DNA of 33,580 bases from a virus. This document shows, in pieces, positions 6,017 to 12,754 of this stretch. Each line of letters opens with the position of its first letter. Within the stretch, counting starts at the first letter, position 1. Made by a program: the position numbers and the translations under genes. The DNA is taken from positions 1 to 33,580 of the IMG/VR virus record IMGVR_UViG_3300019776_000311. One strand, 5' to 3'. The notes below the pieces were generated by a model. That model was given only the letters and a program-made list of their open reading frames with translations. It was not told where the DNA came from and did no database searches.

Positions 6017-6337
6017 ATGATTGACGTAAACCAACTATACGAAAAACTTGTAAAATCTGGCGAGGACTGGGCGCATAAAAACGCCGCCGCCGACATACTG
6101 GAGGAGTCTAAAAAACCCATTCTCAGCCAGATTATGCAGGACTATCAGGGAAGCCACGCCGCCAAGGAATCATTGGCACTGGCAGACCCCAGATATACCG
6201 ATCACCTCAAGACCATGGTGGAATCCCGCAAGGAGGCCAACATTGCAAGGGTGAAATGGGAAGCGCAGAAAATGTACGTTGAGTTAACCAGAACCAAAGC
6301 CGCATCCGAAAGAGCGGCAAATAAGGAGGCAATGTGA
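6017..6337 (+). CDS. Conserved helical protein of the recombination operon
   Basis: The product (106 aa from ATG 6017) is charged and largely helical: SGEDWAHKNAAADILEESKK near the N-terminus, VESRKEANIARVKWEAQKMY in the second half, and ERAANKE at the end. It resembles an uncharacterised family commonly found beside ERF/Exo genes in prophages of proteobacteria. No catalytic motif is visible. A TTG at 6011 overlaps the previous stop and is an alternative start. It may be a helical accessory to recombination, but no function is established. Confidence 0.7.
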   Translation: MIDVNQLYEKLVKSGEDWAHKNAAADILEESKKPILSQIMQDYQGSHAAKESLALADPRYTDHLKTMVESRKEANIARVKWEAQKMYVELTRTKAASERAANKEAM

Positions 6338-6507
6338 CCGCGCTAGAACAAGGCAATCGCCGCGCTGAGATCAACGGCCAACGTGTAGCGTTCTATCGTA
6401 TGTCAGGCAGGATAAGGCGTACCAAATGCCCGATATGGTGGGTTGATACCGAATCGCCAGAGCTACTAGCAGCCGATTGGGTATTCAGGGCTAAATTGCC
6501 TAACTAA
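6334..6507 (+). CDS. 57-aa basic protein, GTG start
   Basis: A perfect Shine-Dalgarno AAGGAGG (6323-6329) lies four bases before GTG 6334, and GTGA overlaps the previous stop. The product is basic and aromatic (QRVAFYRMSGRIRRT, then CPIWWVDTESPELL) and looks like a small beta-barrel-like domain. No family recognised. It ends the recombination operon and overlaps the end of the convergent HTH gene by 8 bases. Confidence 0.75.
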   Translation: MTALEQGNRRAEINGQRVAFYRMSGRIRRTKCPIWWVDTESPELLAADWVFRAKLPN

Positions 6508-6871
6508 GTGGTAAGTTTTGATCGTGGAAATCCCATTTAATCACCTTTGGGGCTTTCACGATCTTGACTTGCTTTTTGTACTGGTTGACCGCTTTGTATA
6601 CCCACGATTCCGACACATTCAGGCGCTTGGCAATCTGGGGGATGGTCTTGCCCTTGTTAAATAGCTTGTTGGCTTCTTTGGTCTTGTCATTAAATTCCTT
6701 CAGGGCTTTTTCGCGTTTGCTCAGCTCTGCCTTGATGTTATAGCGCAATATTGCCCTACTTATGGCTCCTTCTGGCACGCCAAACTTTTCCACCATATCC
6801 ATGATTTTATAGCCCTTGTTGAGCATGTCCTGTATCTGCGGAATGAGGGCTTGCCAATCGTATTTAGCCAT
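6500..6871 (-). CDS. Double helix-turn-helix regulator
   Basis: The 123-aa protein has two HTH-like segments: residues about 12-42 (MLNKGYKIMDMVEKFGVPEGA) and about 70-96 (FNKGKTIPQIAKRLNVSESW). They are joined by a Lys-rich helix, and a basic tail (KKQVKIVKAPKVIKWD) follows. This suggests a sequence-specific DNA binder, such as an antirepressor, activator or small terminase-like protein. It overlaps the end of the Cro-like gene by 8 bases and shares its transcript. AGGGTGA lies about ten bases before the ATG. Confidence 0.7.
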   Translation of the reverse strand: MAKYDWQALIPQIQDMLNKGYKIMDMVEKFGVPEGAISRAILRYNIKAELSKREKALKEFNDKTKEANKLFNKGKTIPQIAKRLNVSESWVYKAVNQYKKQVKIVKAPKVIKWDFHDQNLPLS

Positions 6872-7046
6872 TTGAGTTGATCACCCTAAGCAGTCGAGCA
6901 ATGGTTTCACCTTGCGTGCGGAAAGTTTTTCCCTTCATGATTCGCCACAAGGTGCTTTTTGTTAGCTTGGTGCGTCTGCATAATTCTGCCTGACTTCCGG
7001 CTTTTTCGATAGCAAGCTCCAGTATTTCAATGATATTGTGCGTCAT
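6864..7046 (-). CDS. Cro/YdaS-like small HTH repressor
   Basis: The 60-aa protein starts MTHNIIEILELAIEKAGSQA. It holds an HTH of the Cro/YdaS type: AELCRRTKLTKSTLWRIMKG (20-39). It is the right size for a Cro-like dimer. I place the start at ATG 7046. A frame back to 7133 runs through the divergent promoter region and is unlikely to be protein, although no strong Shine-Dalgarno precedes 7046. It is transcribed away from the accessory operon and should bind the 7.07-7.12 kb control region, perhaps also the sister region at 4.5 kb. Confidence 0.75.
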   Translation of the reverse strand: MTHNIIEILELAIEKAGSQAELCRRTKLTKSTLWRIMKGKTFRTQGETIARLLRVINSNG

Positions 7047-7052
7047 ATAAAA

Positions 7053-7061
7053 GGTTGCATT
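7053..7061 (+). promoter_or_regulatory. GGTTGCATT element upstream of accessory promoter
   Basis: GGTTGCATT occurs just upstream of the TTGACA promoter at 7068 and just ahead of the Cro-like gene start. The same nonamer recurs twice at 12114-12134, and GGTTGCATA occurs at 9627-9635, each upstream of another gene. It may be a shared regulator site. Confidence 0.35.
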
Positions 7062-7067
7062 TTGTTG

Positions 7068-7096
7068 TTGACAATAGGCTGCGTATGCTTTAGATT
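7068..7096 (+). promoter_or_regulatory. Rightward promoter of accessory operon
   Basis: TTGACA (7068-7073), a 17-base spacer and TAGATT (7091-7096, 4 of 6), with initiation near 7103 and the first gene at GTG 7135. An 8-bp inverted repeat, TTGTTGAC (7065-7072) and GTCAACAA (7116-7123), flanks it and could be a repressor operator. The layout copies that of the 4.5 kb promoter. Confidence 0.65.
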
Positions 7097-7120
7097 TACA
7101 CATAGTTAAAACAAAGTCAA
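7093..7120 (-). promoter_or_regulatory. Leftward promoter for HTH regulators
   Basis: Minus strand: TTGACT (7115-7120), 16-base spacer, TAAATC (7093-7098, 3 of 6). It would drive the Cro-like and double-HTH genes. Its -10 overlaps the rightward -10 at 7091-7096, as in the 4.5 kb region. The -10 match is poor, so the call rests partly on the likeness between the two regions. Confidence 0.4.
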
Positions 7121-7134
7121 CAAAGGAGTGCAAA

Positions 7135-7491
7135 GTGGTAGATATAGACTTAGAAAAACCTTATCAGGACACGCTGGAAGAGGGCGAACTGTTTGACCAC
7201 TACGCCAACATCGAAACCAAGGAGCTATGGTACAGCTTCCAGACAGAAAGCAAAGCCAGCGAGTTTGTTGATGACTATATCAGCGACCCCAACGGCATGT
7301 TGGCAAAGGTTATACAGATTGTGGCGGAGGCGCAAGACGGGATAGCGTACAACCCGGGCGAGGCTGGCATGTTCAGGCGGTTGGCATACAACAAGATAAG
7401 CTTTCTTTTGGATGGCATCATTAGGCCGCGCGCCGAAAGCATTGCAGAAATGCGCATGGAATCCGGAGCATATGAGGAGGACGGAAGATGA
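7135..7491 (+). CDS. Acidic 118-aa protein, first gene of accessory operon
   Basis: AAAGGAG (7122-7128) precedes GTG 7135 by six bases. The product is acidic (DIDLEKPYQDTLEEGELFDHY at the N-terminus; ESGAYEEDGR at the end) and mostly helical, with no known motif. As first gene of an early operon, a small acidic protein could be a DNA mimic or host-takeover factor, but that is a guess. Its stop overlaps the next start (ATGA). Confidence 0.75.
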   Translation: MVDIDLEKPYQDTLEEGELFDHYANIETKELWYSFQTESKASEFVDDYISDPNGMLAKVIQIVAEAQDGIAYNPGEAGMFRRLAYNKISFLLDGIIRPRAESIAEMRMESGAYEEDGR

Positions 7492-7709
7492 CAACTATAC
7501 CAGTTAAATGCGGTGATGCAGTGCAGTTTGTTGAGGTGGCAAGCTGTCGGATTATCCCAGACCGCTGCACCCGCGCATCAATCGGTGTTCATCGTGGCTT
7601 TGTGCGTGTGTTTGATTTTCACATGGGAAAAGTCTACGAAGCGCCACCAAAGCAGGGATGGGAATTGCATGACAAACTTAACAACGAAGGGAGTAAAGAT
7701 AATGCGTAA
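7488..7709 (+). CDS. 73-aa hypothetical protein
   Basis: ATGA overlap with the previous gene sets the start. The sequence (TIPVKCGDAVQFVEVASCRI near the start, then VHRGFVRVFDFHMGKVYEAP) looks beta-rich with three Cys. It does not match a family I know. The gene ends eight bases inside the next gene, in keeping with the overlapping operon. Confidence 0.7.
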   Translation: MTTIPVKCGDAVQFVEVASCRIIPDRCTRASIGVHRGFVRVFDFHMGKVYEAPPKQGWELHDKLNNEGSKDNA

Positions 7710-7959
7710 TATCCGAATCACCGACAAACAAGACCAGCAGTTACAACAAGGCGAAAGCTGCCTTTTCTGGATGTGTGCTATTGTGTTCTTTGTGCTGATT
7801 TGCGCATGGCTCAGGCAGGATGGCATTGCATCAATGTCTGAAATGGAAACCAGCAACCCGCGCATTGTTCCGGCAACGTATGTCAATCCGTATGCCAGTG
7901 GCAAGGACTTTGGCTGTGGCGCTGCTACGCTGTGCGTTATGGGGTGGAGGGTGTTGTGA
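7702..7959 (+). CDS. 85-aa single-pass membrane protein
   Basis: The frame starts at ATG 7702 with GAAGGGAG upstream. After a polar N-terminus rich in Gln/Asp, residues about 20-37 (CLFWMCAIVFFVLICAWL) make one transmembrane helix. The C-terminal half is soluble (Asn/Pro/Tyr-rich with two Cys). Orientation is uncertain. It could be an inner-membrane exclusion or signalling protein; no family is recognised. A longer open frame begins at 7513 but lies within the preceding gene's coding sequence. Confidence 0.7.
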   Translation: MRNIRITDKQDQQLQQGESCLFWMCAIVFFVLICAWLRQDGIASMSEMETSNPRIVPATYVNPYASGKDFGCGAATLCVMGWRVL

Positions 7960-8297
7960 GCAACGAACAGAAATATAAACCTAACGAGCTTCCAAGCACA
8001 ATCACCAAAAGGCTATATGTTAGCTATGTCGTTGGCGGGTATCTCGCTGGTGAAATTAGTGTGTTGGATTTTAGCAGCGTAGGCATAAATACCGAAAAAG
8101 TAGAAATACACCAGTTAGACGTAACCATAGATTTGCCAGAAATCAGCACTAACACGCTAAAAAGCAAAGCGCTGGATATGCTGGAGGCTGAAAAGCAGAA
8201 AGTGCTTGCCGAAAACCATAAGCGGTTGAAAGTGGTGCAAGACAAGATCGATAATTTATTGGCTATTGAATACAAGCCAGAAAGCGAAACAGTATGA
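7956..8297 (+). CDS. 113-aa hypothetical protein with coiled coil
   Basis: GGAGG (7946-7950) precedes GTG 7956 by five bases and GTGA overlaps the previous stop, so I prefer this start to the ATG at 7932. The C-terminal half (SKALDMLEAEKQKVLAENHK then LKVVQDKIDNLL) is a clear coiled coil. The N-terminal half is mixed, with a possible strand LYVSYVVGGYLAG. Likely a dimer. Function unknown. Confidence 0.7.
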   Translation: MSNEQKYKPNELPSTITKRLYVSYVVGGYLAGEISVLDFSSVGINTEKVEIHQLDVTIDLPEISTNTLKSKALDMLEAEKQKVLAENHKRLKVVQDKIDNLLAIEYKPESETV

Positions 8298-8752
8298 TCA
8301 AGCGTTACTTCTACACTGACCCGCTGGCTGCCGCATGGATGGCGAAGCATTTTGGCGTCAAGGTTCATTGCCCTGTGTGGAAGGGCGACGGCGTGCGGGA
8401 GCAAAGCAATCTACCCGTACCTCTTTGGGTTTTTGGCCGCATTATCGATGCAACAAGCCGGAAAAGTCTGGGCGTAGACCGATTCACCGTTGCGGAAGAG
8501 AGTGTTCCGGTATTCGTGCCACAGGTTGGCGACTTCGTTGTCTGCCGCTGGCCACTGCACAAAGACCACTTCCGGCGACAGGTTCATGGTTGGGTAACGA
8601 CTATAGAGGAGAATATAGACGAGAGGACGGTCTGGGTTCGCTCTGACAATTACTGCAGCGCGGATGAGGACGCTCAGTTCGACGTTAGCGAGGTGCAGAT
8701 CATCCAGCGCAACGGCCTCGCCTTCCACTGGCCTGAGGAGGAAACGGTATGA
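8294..8752 (+). CDS. 152-aa hypothetical soluble protein
   Basis: ATGA overlap defines the start. The product begins MIKRYFYTDPLAAAWMAKHF and is rich in Trp, Val and charged residues, with alternating strands (VPVFVPQVGDFVVCRWPL, WVTTIEENIDERTVWVR). It may be a small beta-barrel domain protein. The N-terminal phrase recurs in uncharacterised phage proteins of similar accessory operons as I remember them. I assign no function. Confidence 0.7.
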   Translation: MIKRYFYTDPLAAAWMAKHFGVKVHCPVWKGDGVREQSNLPVPLWVFGRIIDATSRKSLGVDRFTVAEESVPVFVPQVGDFVVCRWPLHKDHFRRQVHGWVTTIEENIDERTVWVRSDNYCSADEDAQFDVSEVQIIQRNGLAFHWPEEETV

Positions 8753-8976
8753 CCAGTAAACCAGAAAACCCACCAGCTTTTCCTCATTCTTGTAACCAAG
8801 ACTATGCGGCAAACCAGCAAATATCGCTTGGCATGACCCTTCGCGATTACTTTGCAGCGGCTGCGTTGCAGGGATTTATAGCTCAGGGGGCAGTCGATGA
8901 GATGAACTTTGAAGAAATTGCACTAATTTGTGGCGGTATGGCCGATGCTATGCTCAAAGAAAGGAATGAATCATGA
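8749..8976 (+). CDS. 75-aa conserved phage protein (GMTLRDYFAAAALQG type)
   Basis: The core GMTLRDYFAAAALQGFIAQG (about 28-47) is a well-known block in small phage and prophage proteins of proteobacteria. It is usually preceded by a Pro/Asn-rich stretch (PENPPAFPHS) as here. The family has no established role. The gene overlaps both neighbours by 4 bases. Confidence 0.8.
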   Translation: MTSKPENPPAFPHSCNQDYAANQQISLGMTLRDYFAAAALQGFIAQGAVDEMNFEEIALICGGMADAMLKERNES

Positions 8977-9176
8977 AATCCCTATTATTCATCATTCCAC
9001 TAGGCTGCTATTGCGTGCTGGCTGCTTATTCGTATGGCAAATACGCCCGAAGCGCTAAGCCGCATGTTAAGCCTGTGGTAATCACCCGCGCTGTTATGCG
9101 CTGCGAACAAACGGACTGGCTCTGCCTTACAGCGTGGGCATCCGAAGAACACCCAACAAAGAGGAGGGGGAAGTGA
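8973..9176 (+). CDS. 67-aa small membrane protein
   Basis: Residues about 3-20 (SLLFIIPLGCYCVLAAYS) form one hydrophobic helix at the N-terminus, followed by a basic tail ending TKRRGK. This suggests a signal anchor with a small cytoplasmic or periplasmic domain. Start set by ATGA overlap. Its 3' end GAGGAGGGGG doubles as the Shine-Dalgarno of the next gene. Confidence 0.7.
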   Translation: MKSLLFIIPLGCYCVLAAYSYGKYARSAKPHVKPVVITRAVMRCEQTDWLCLTAWASEEHPTKRRGK

Positions 9177-9400
9177 CCGACGATATTGGATGGCAGCCGA
9201 TTGAAACCGCGCCGAAAGACGGCACCGCCATCTTGGGCTTATGCAAAGGCGAGGTTGGTTCGTTAATAATGGTAGTCTGGTGGCAAGAAAGCGTTTGGTT
9301 TACGGGCTGGGTATCGGGCGGCCATCGCTCAGATTACGAAGATCGATTTGTTACCCACTGGGTGCCATTACCAACCCCACCAGAAGGAATTGAGCCATGA
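9173..9400 (+). CDS. DUF551-like protein, copy 1
   Basis: GTG 9173 follows GAGGAGGGGG and overlaps the previous stop (GTGA). The 75-aa product has the family signature WQPIETAPKDGTAIL at the start and THWVPLPTPPE at the end, with Trp-rich middle strands. DUF551-like proteins are abundant in phage accessory regions and have no known activity. Two related copies lie at 14257-14622 and 14774-15274. Confidence 0.85.
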   Translation: MTDDIGWQPIETAPKDGTAILGLCKGEVGSLIMVVWWQESVWFTGWVSGGHRSDYEDRFVTHWVPLPTPPEGIEP

Positions 9401-9636
9401 CCGATATCATACCGTTTCCATTACAGCCCAAAAGCCCGCTTGATACGCCGGATATCACAATCATCCCAACCACGCTTATGTTCAAGGAAAAGCGCGTTGG
9501 CATGTATTGCGACTACGAGGCGATCAACCCCAAGGCAAGGGACGTACTTAAGTTCGCACGCCGCCGCTATGCGCGTTACGAGGATTTGATACTGCTGGAG
9601 GAAATTGGGTTTGCAATAGAAATTGTGGTTGCATAA
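9397..9636 (+). CDS. 79-aa hypothetical protein
   Basis: ATGA overlap fixes the start. The product has a Pro-rich N-terminus (DIIPFPLQPKSPLDTPDI) and a basic helical middle (DVLKFARRRYARYEDLILLE). No family is recognised. It ends the first run of tightly overlapping accessory genes; a 47-base gap with a possible promoter follows. Confidence 0.65.
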   Translation: MTDIIPFPLQPKSPLDTPDITIIPTTLMFKEKRVGMYCDYEAINPKARDVLKFARRRYARYEDLILLEEIGFAIEIVVA

Positions 9637-9656
9637 TAAAAACGCACTGCCATAAT
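9629..9656 (+). promoter_or_regulatory. Weak promoter candidate for the helicase-methylase gene
   Basis: TTGCAT (9629-9634) with a 16-base spacer and CATAAT (9651-9656, 5 of 6). The -35 is poor (3 of 6) but lies within TTGTGGTTGCAT (9623-9634), a 12-mer repeated exactly at 12110-12121 before another gene. A transcription factor binding that motif could compensate for the weak -35. Confidence 0.4.
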
Positions 9657-9683
9657 ACGAAAAAACCAAACGGAGTGATGCGA

Positions 9684-11870
9684 ATGACAAACACCGCAAT
9701 AAACATTCAAGAATACAATGATTTTCTAGCAAAGAAAAATTCCCGCTACGAGTGGCAAGGAATAGAGTCAGCTAGTTTAGCTGGTTGCTTATTTGACTAC
9801 CAAAAAGCAATAGTAAACTGGGCGCTACGCCGTGGCCGCGCAGCAATATTTGCTGATTGCGGATTGGGAAAGACCCTAATGCAATTAGAATGGGCGCGGG
9901 CGGTTCATGCACATACAGGTCAAAGGGTTTTGATTGTCGCGCCTCTAGCAATTTGCGAACAAACCAAACGCGAAGCATCTAAATTTAATTTGGATACTTC
10001 ATTTTTTGATATCATCAATTATGAGCGACTTCACACAGTAACCCCATCTGATTATTCTGGCGTTGTGCTGGACGAATCAAGCATCATTAAGTCGTTCTCT
10101 GGTAAAATACGCAATCAGATCATTGAATTGTTTTCTGACACTCAATTTAAATTGGCTTGTACTGCAACGCCATCACCAAACGACTACATGGAGCTTGGCA
10201 ACCACGCTGAGTTTCTTGGTGTTACATCATACACCGAAATGCTTGCCATGTACTTCATCCATGACGGAGGCGAAACATCCAAATGGCGACTTAAAGGCCA
10301 CGGAGCGGTTAAGTTTTGGGAATGGCTCTGCACTTGGGCAGTATTTGTGCGCCAGCCCAGCGATATTGGATTCGCTGGCGATAATTTCGAGCTTCCGCCA
10401 TTAAATCAATACAAGCACTGCATCGATGATTATGCCGTGGCTTCCACCGATACATTAATCCCATTGGCCGTTGCGGGTTTGTCTGAGCGTATTTCGCTTC
10501 GCAAGGATACGGTGGCTATTCGCATGCAGAAAGTGGCAGAACTTGCCAGATCAATGGACAGCCCTGTTATCATATGGTGTGACCTTAATGCTGAAGCTGA
10601 CGAATTAAAGCGATTACTACCAGAAGCGGTAGAAATTCGCGGCAACGATAAAGACACCATAAAAGCAGATCGCATATTAGATTTTGCAGACGGTAAAATT
10701 GACATTCTGATTACTAAGGGGGAAATAGCCGGATTTGGCTGCAATTTCCAATCATCGCACAATATGATTTTTGCCAGCGTCAACGATAGCTATGAGTCGT
10801 TTTACCAATGCGTAAGAAGGCAATGGCGATATGGTCAAAAGCATCCCGTAAATGTGCATTTGGTTTACACAGAGCGCCAGCAGACAATTATTGAAAACCT
10901 TGAAAGAAAGCATGATCAAATGGAAGAAATGGCAGCACAGATGACCGCAACCACCAACAAGCTAACCCAAGCTGAATTAGCTGGCGGCAAAACAGATAGC
11001 TATGTAATCGACGCGCAAGACATTGTAACGCCGGATTACCATATCACGCTAGGCGATTGTGTTACGGGTGTTGCGGGTCTGCCGGATGAATCCATTGACT
11101 ATACCATATTCAGCCCTCCATTTGCTTCGCTTTACACTTATAGCAACAGCCCAAATGATATGGGGAACTGCACCAGCGAGGATGATTTTGCGCGTCACTT
11201 TGGATACCTTGTCAAAGACCTTTTTCGCGTCATCCGCAACGGTAGGCTGGTGTCGTTTCATTGCATGAATTTACCGTCATCTATACAAAACGATGGTTTT
11301 ATAGGCATTAAAGACTTCAGGGGCGACCTTATACGCATGTTTCAGGCGGCGGGTTTTATCTACCACAGCGAAGTGGTCATATGGAAAGACCCTGTAACCG
11401 CCATGCAGCGCACTAAGGCTCTAGGGTTATTGCACAAGCAGATTAAAAAAGATTCGTGCATGTCAAGGCAGGGCATCCCGGATTACTTGGTAACCATGCG
11501 TAAGCCCGGAACAAATACAAAGCCTAACAGTCACACAGCAGAGGAGTTTCCAGTAGATTTGTGGCAGCAATACGCTAGTCCCGTTTGGATGGATATTAAC
11601 CCCTCCGATACTTTGCAATTCCGCGAGGCACGTGAATCTGATGACGAGCGCCACATTTGCCCGTTGCAGCTTCAGGTTATTGAGCGGGCCATTAATTTAT
11701 GGTCTGCCAAAGGCGATACAGTGCTTTCGCCGTTTATGGGAATTGGCAGCGAAGGTTATGTGTCAATCAAGATGGATCGCAAGTTTCGTGGTTTTGAGCT
11801 TAAAAAAAGTTATTTTGAATTGGCCGCTAGGAATCTTGAGTCGGCAAAGAAGCAGCTGACGCTTCTTTAG
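9684..11870 (+). CDS. Helicase-DNA methyltransferase fusion
   Basis: The 728-aa protein joins two enzymes. The N-terminal ~420 residues are an SF2 (SNF2/DEAD-like) ATPase: Walker A DCGLGKT (58-64), LDES (129-132), TATPSPND (160-167) and QCVRRQWRYGQ (375-385). Residues ~440-728 are a beta-class (permuted) amino-methyltransferase: catalytic SPPF (477-480) comes before the AdoMet motif SPFMGIGSEG (682-691) and FELKKSYFELAARN near the end. SPPF fits N4-cytosine or N6-adenine methylation. Likely role: modifying phage DNA against host restriction, with the ATPase tracking DNA, as with other helicase-methylase phage proteins such as P1 DarB. GGAG lies eight bases before ATG 9684. Confidence 0.92.
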   Translation: MTNTAINIQEYNDFLAKKNSRYEWQGIESASLAGCLFDYQKAIVNWALRRGRAAIFADCGLGKTLMQLEWARAVHAHTGQRVLIVAPLAICEQTKREASKFNLDTSFFDIINYERLHTVTPSDYSGVVLDESSIIKSFSGKIRNQIIELFSDTQFKLACTATPSPNDYMELGNHAEFLGVTSYTEMLAMYFIHDGGETSKWRLKGHGAVKFWEWLCTWAVFVRQPSDIGFAGDNFELPPLNQYKHCIDDYAVASTDTLIPLAVAGLSERISLRKDTVAIRMQKVAELARSMDSPVIIWCDLNAEADELKRLLPEAVEIRGNDKDTIKADRILDFADGKIDILITKGEIAGFGCNFQSSHNMIFASVNDSYESFYQCVRRQWRYGQKHPVNVHLVYTERQQTIIENLERKHDQMEEMAAQMTATTNKLTQAELAGGKTDSYVIDAQDIVTPDYHITLGDCVTGVAGLPDESIDYTIFSPPFASLYTYSNSPNDMGNCTSEDDFARHFGYLVKDLFRVIRNGRLVSFHCMNLPSSIQNDGFIGIKDFRGDLIRMFQAAGFIYHSEVVIWKDPVTAMQRTKALGLLHKQIKKDSCMSRQGIPDYLVTMRKPGTNTKPNSHTAEEFPVDLWQQYASPVWMDINPSDTLQFREARESDDERHICPLQLQVIERAINLWSAKGDTVLSPFMGIGSEGYVSIKMDRKFRGFELKKSYFELAARNLESAKKQLTLL

Positions 11871-12006
11871 CCTGTTTCCCTCGTTCAAATTCCCGATAAG
11901 CTCTCTGGCGCACTTTCTCGGAATCCGGCCAGCTTTGAGCTGCGCGTGCTTCAGTGATAAACGCATCAAATGCAATCATGTGGAATGGGTCGTCCCAGAA
12001 ATCCAT
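11827..12006 (-). CDS. 59-aa protein convergent with the helicase-methylase gene
   Basis: The frame from ATG 12006 encodes MDFWDDPFHMIAFDAFITEA, then a charged helix (SEKVRQRAYREFERGKQAKE) and a short polar tail. The composition is protein-like and resembles small conserved phage proteins with a WDDPFH-type start. It is the only leftward gene inside the accessory operon and overlaps the last 44 bases of the helicase-methylase gene. GGGG lies about seven bases before the ATG inside a potential RNA switch (12013-12048). It might be a locally acting regulator. Confidence 0.55.
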   Translation of the reverse strand: MDFWDDPFHMIAFDAFITEARAAQSWPDSEKVRQRAYREFERGKQAKEASAASLPTQDS

Positions 12007-12012
12007 TTGCAA

Positions 12013-12048
12013 CCCCAAAAAGACGGGGATAGATTTGACTCTATCCCC
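12013..12048 (-). promoter_or_regulatory. Terminator/attenuator-like alternative hairpins in a leader
   Basis: On the minus strand GGGGATAGA (12048-12040) pairs perfectly with TCTATCCCC (12033-12025) across a 6-base loop, followed by GTCTTTTTG: a terminator-like shape. The same CCCC can instead pair with GGGG (12016-12013), which is the only Shine-Dalgarno-like run before ATG 12006. The two structures are mutually exclusive. On the plus strand no T-run follows, so it is not a good terminator for the upstream gene. Confidence 0.5.
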
Positions 12049-12109
12049 AAGTTTATGTCGGGAGTGACGTTTTGAGTGTGCCAGAAATAAAATAAAAAGC
12101 AACTGCATT

Positions 12110-12134
12110 TTGTGGTTGCATTTATGGTTGCATT
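12110..12134 (+). promoter_or_regulatory. Tandem TGGTTGCATT repeats upstream of zinc-ribbon gene
   Basis: TGGTTGCATT occurs at 12113-12122 and again at 12125-12134, a 12-base period, with a further TGCATT at 12104. The 12-mer TTGTGGTTGCAT (12110-12121) is identical to 9623-9634. TTGCAT (12116-12121) with 16-base spacing to TAAGGT (12138-12143) mimics the helicase-gene promoter, though the -10 is poor. Helical-phase repeats before a gene fit cooperative binding of a regulator. Confidence 0.5.
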
Positions 12135-12165
12135 GTGTAAGGTGGTGAGAACGAAAGGAACGATT

Positions 12166-12276
12166 ATGGACGACACGGTTTTAGTTTACTGCCACACATG
12201 CGACGAGGAATATCATCTGCCAGAGGATAGCGTACAGTGTCCGGTGTGCAGCAATAGTGAGATAGAGGAGGTATAA
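12166..12276 (+). CDS. 36-aa zinc-ribbon miniprotein
   Basis: The frame reads MDDTVLVYCHTCDEEYHLPE and then SVQCPVCSNSEIEEV. It has two CxxC knuckles (C9/C12 and C25/C28) separated by 12 residues, the shape of a small rubredoxin-like zinc ribbon. GAAAGGA lies upstream, and GAGGAGG at its 3' end serves the next gene. Such tiny zinc ribbons often bind nucleic acid or polymerase, but the target here is unknown. Confidence 0.75.
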   Translation: MDDTVLVYCHTCDEEYHLPEDSVQCPVCSNSEIEEV

Positions 12277-12277
12277 T

Positions 12278-12502
12278 ATGGTTATTACGATAAACGAATT
12301 AGACATCACCAACCTTTTAAGGGCTAAAATTGATGCCCACATAAAGCAAATTATAGAGAACGAAATTAAAGCAGCTAAAGAAAACCTAGTTAAGCAAATA
12401 AGCCAAGAAGCCGATAAGATGGCGCTGGATGTTTTGAGCTATTACTCAATTGAGCGAGATAATCAAAATATTATTATCACCGTTAAAAAACCGCAACTAT
12501 GA
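12278..12502 (+). CDS. 74-aa helical hypothetical protein
   Basis: ATG 12278 follows GAGGAGG by seven bases and the previous stop by one base. The product is mostly one long charged helix (LLRAKIDAHIKQIIENEIKA then KENLVKQISQEADKM) capped by a short strand (NIIITVKKPQL). Probably an oligomer through a coiled coil. No family recognised. Confidence 0.7.
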   Translation: MVITINELDITNLLRAKIDAHIKQIIENEIKAAKENLVKQISQEADKMALDVLSYYSIERDNQNIIITVKKPQL

Positions 12503-12538
12503 GATAGGGGAGGTTTAGGTGGAGAGGGATAGGAAAGG

Positions 12539-12754
12539 ATGGGAGAGATGAGTAGAGAATTGATAAGCCAGCTGGCAAAAGCAAAAGCCCTTTTCCAGCA
12601 ACGCGCCATTTGCGCGGCAATAAGAATCGAATACCCCGCAAGCCTCTGCCAAGCTCCATGCGAGGCACACGCCAACCAGTGGTTGGATGCTCAAACTGTC
12701 AGCATGAATCAACATGCTGCGCCTGTGGACGCACAGGATGGGGGTGCAAAATGA
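12539..12754 (+). CDS. 71-aa hypothetical protein
   Basis: The frame from ATG 12539 (or 12548) encodes MSRELISQLAKAKALFQQRA, then a Cys/Ala-rich middle and an acidic end. Its stop overlaps the ATG of the PP-loop gene (ATGA), which supports translation. The N-terminal phrase SxxLIxxLAxAKA is echoed by the broken gene at 13551-13706. Both starts have a purine-rich site, so the exact N-terminus is uncertain. Confidence 0.6.
   Translation: MGEMSRELISQLAKAKALFQQRAICAAIRIEYPASLCQAPCEAHANQWLDAQTVSMNQHAAPVDAQDGGAK

Noticed and set aside
12610-12750. N-terminal extension of the PP-loop gene
   Set aside because: Cys-rich, basic, no ribosome site, and overlaps the coding frame of 12539-12754 whose stop makes an ATGA junction with 12751.
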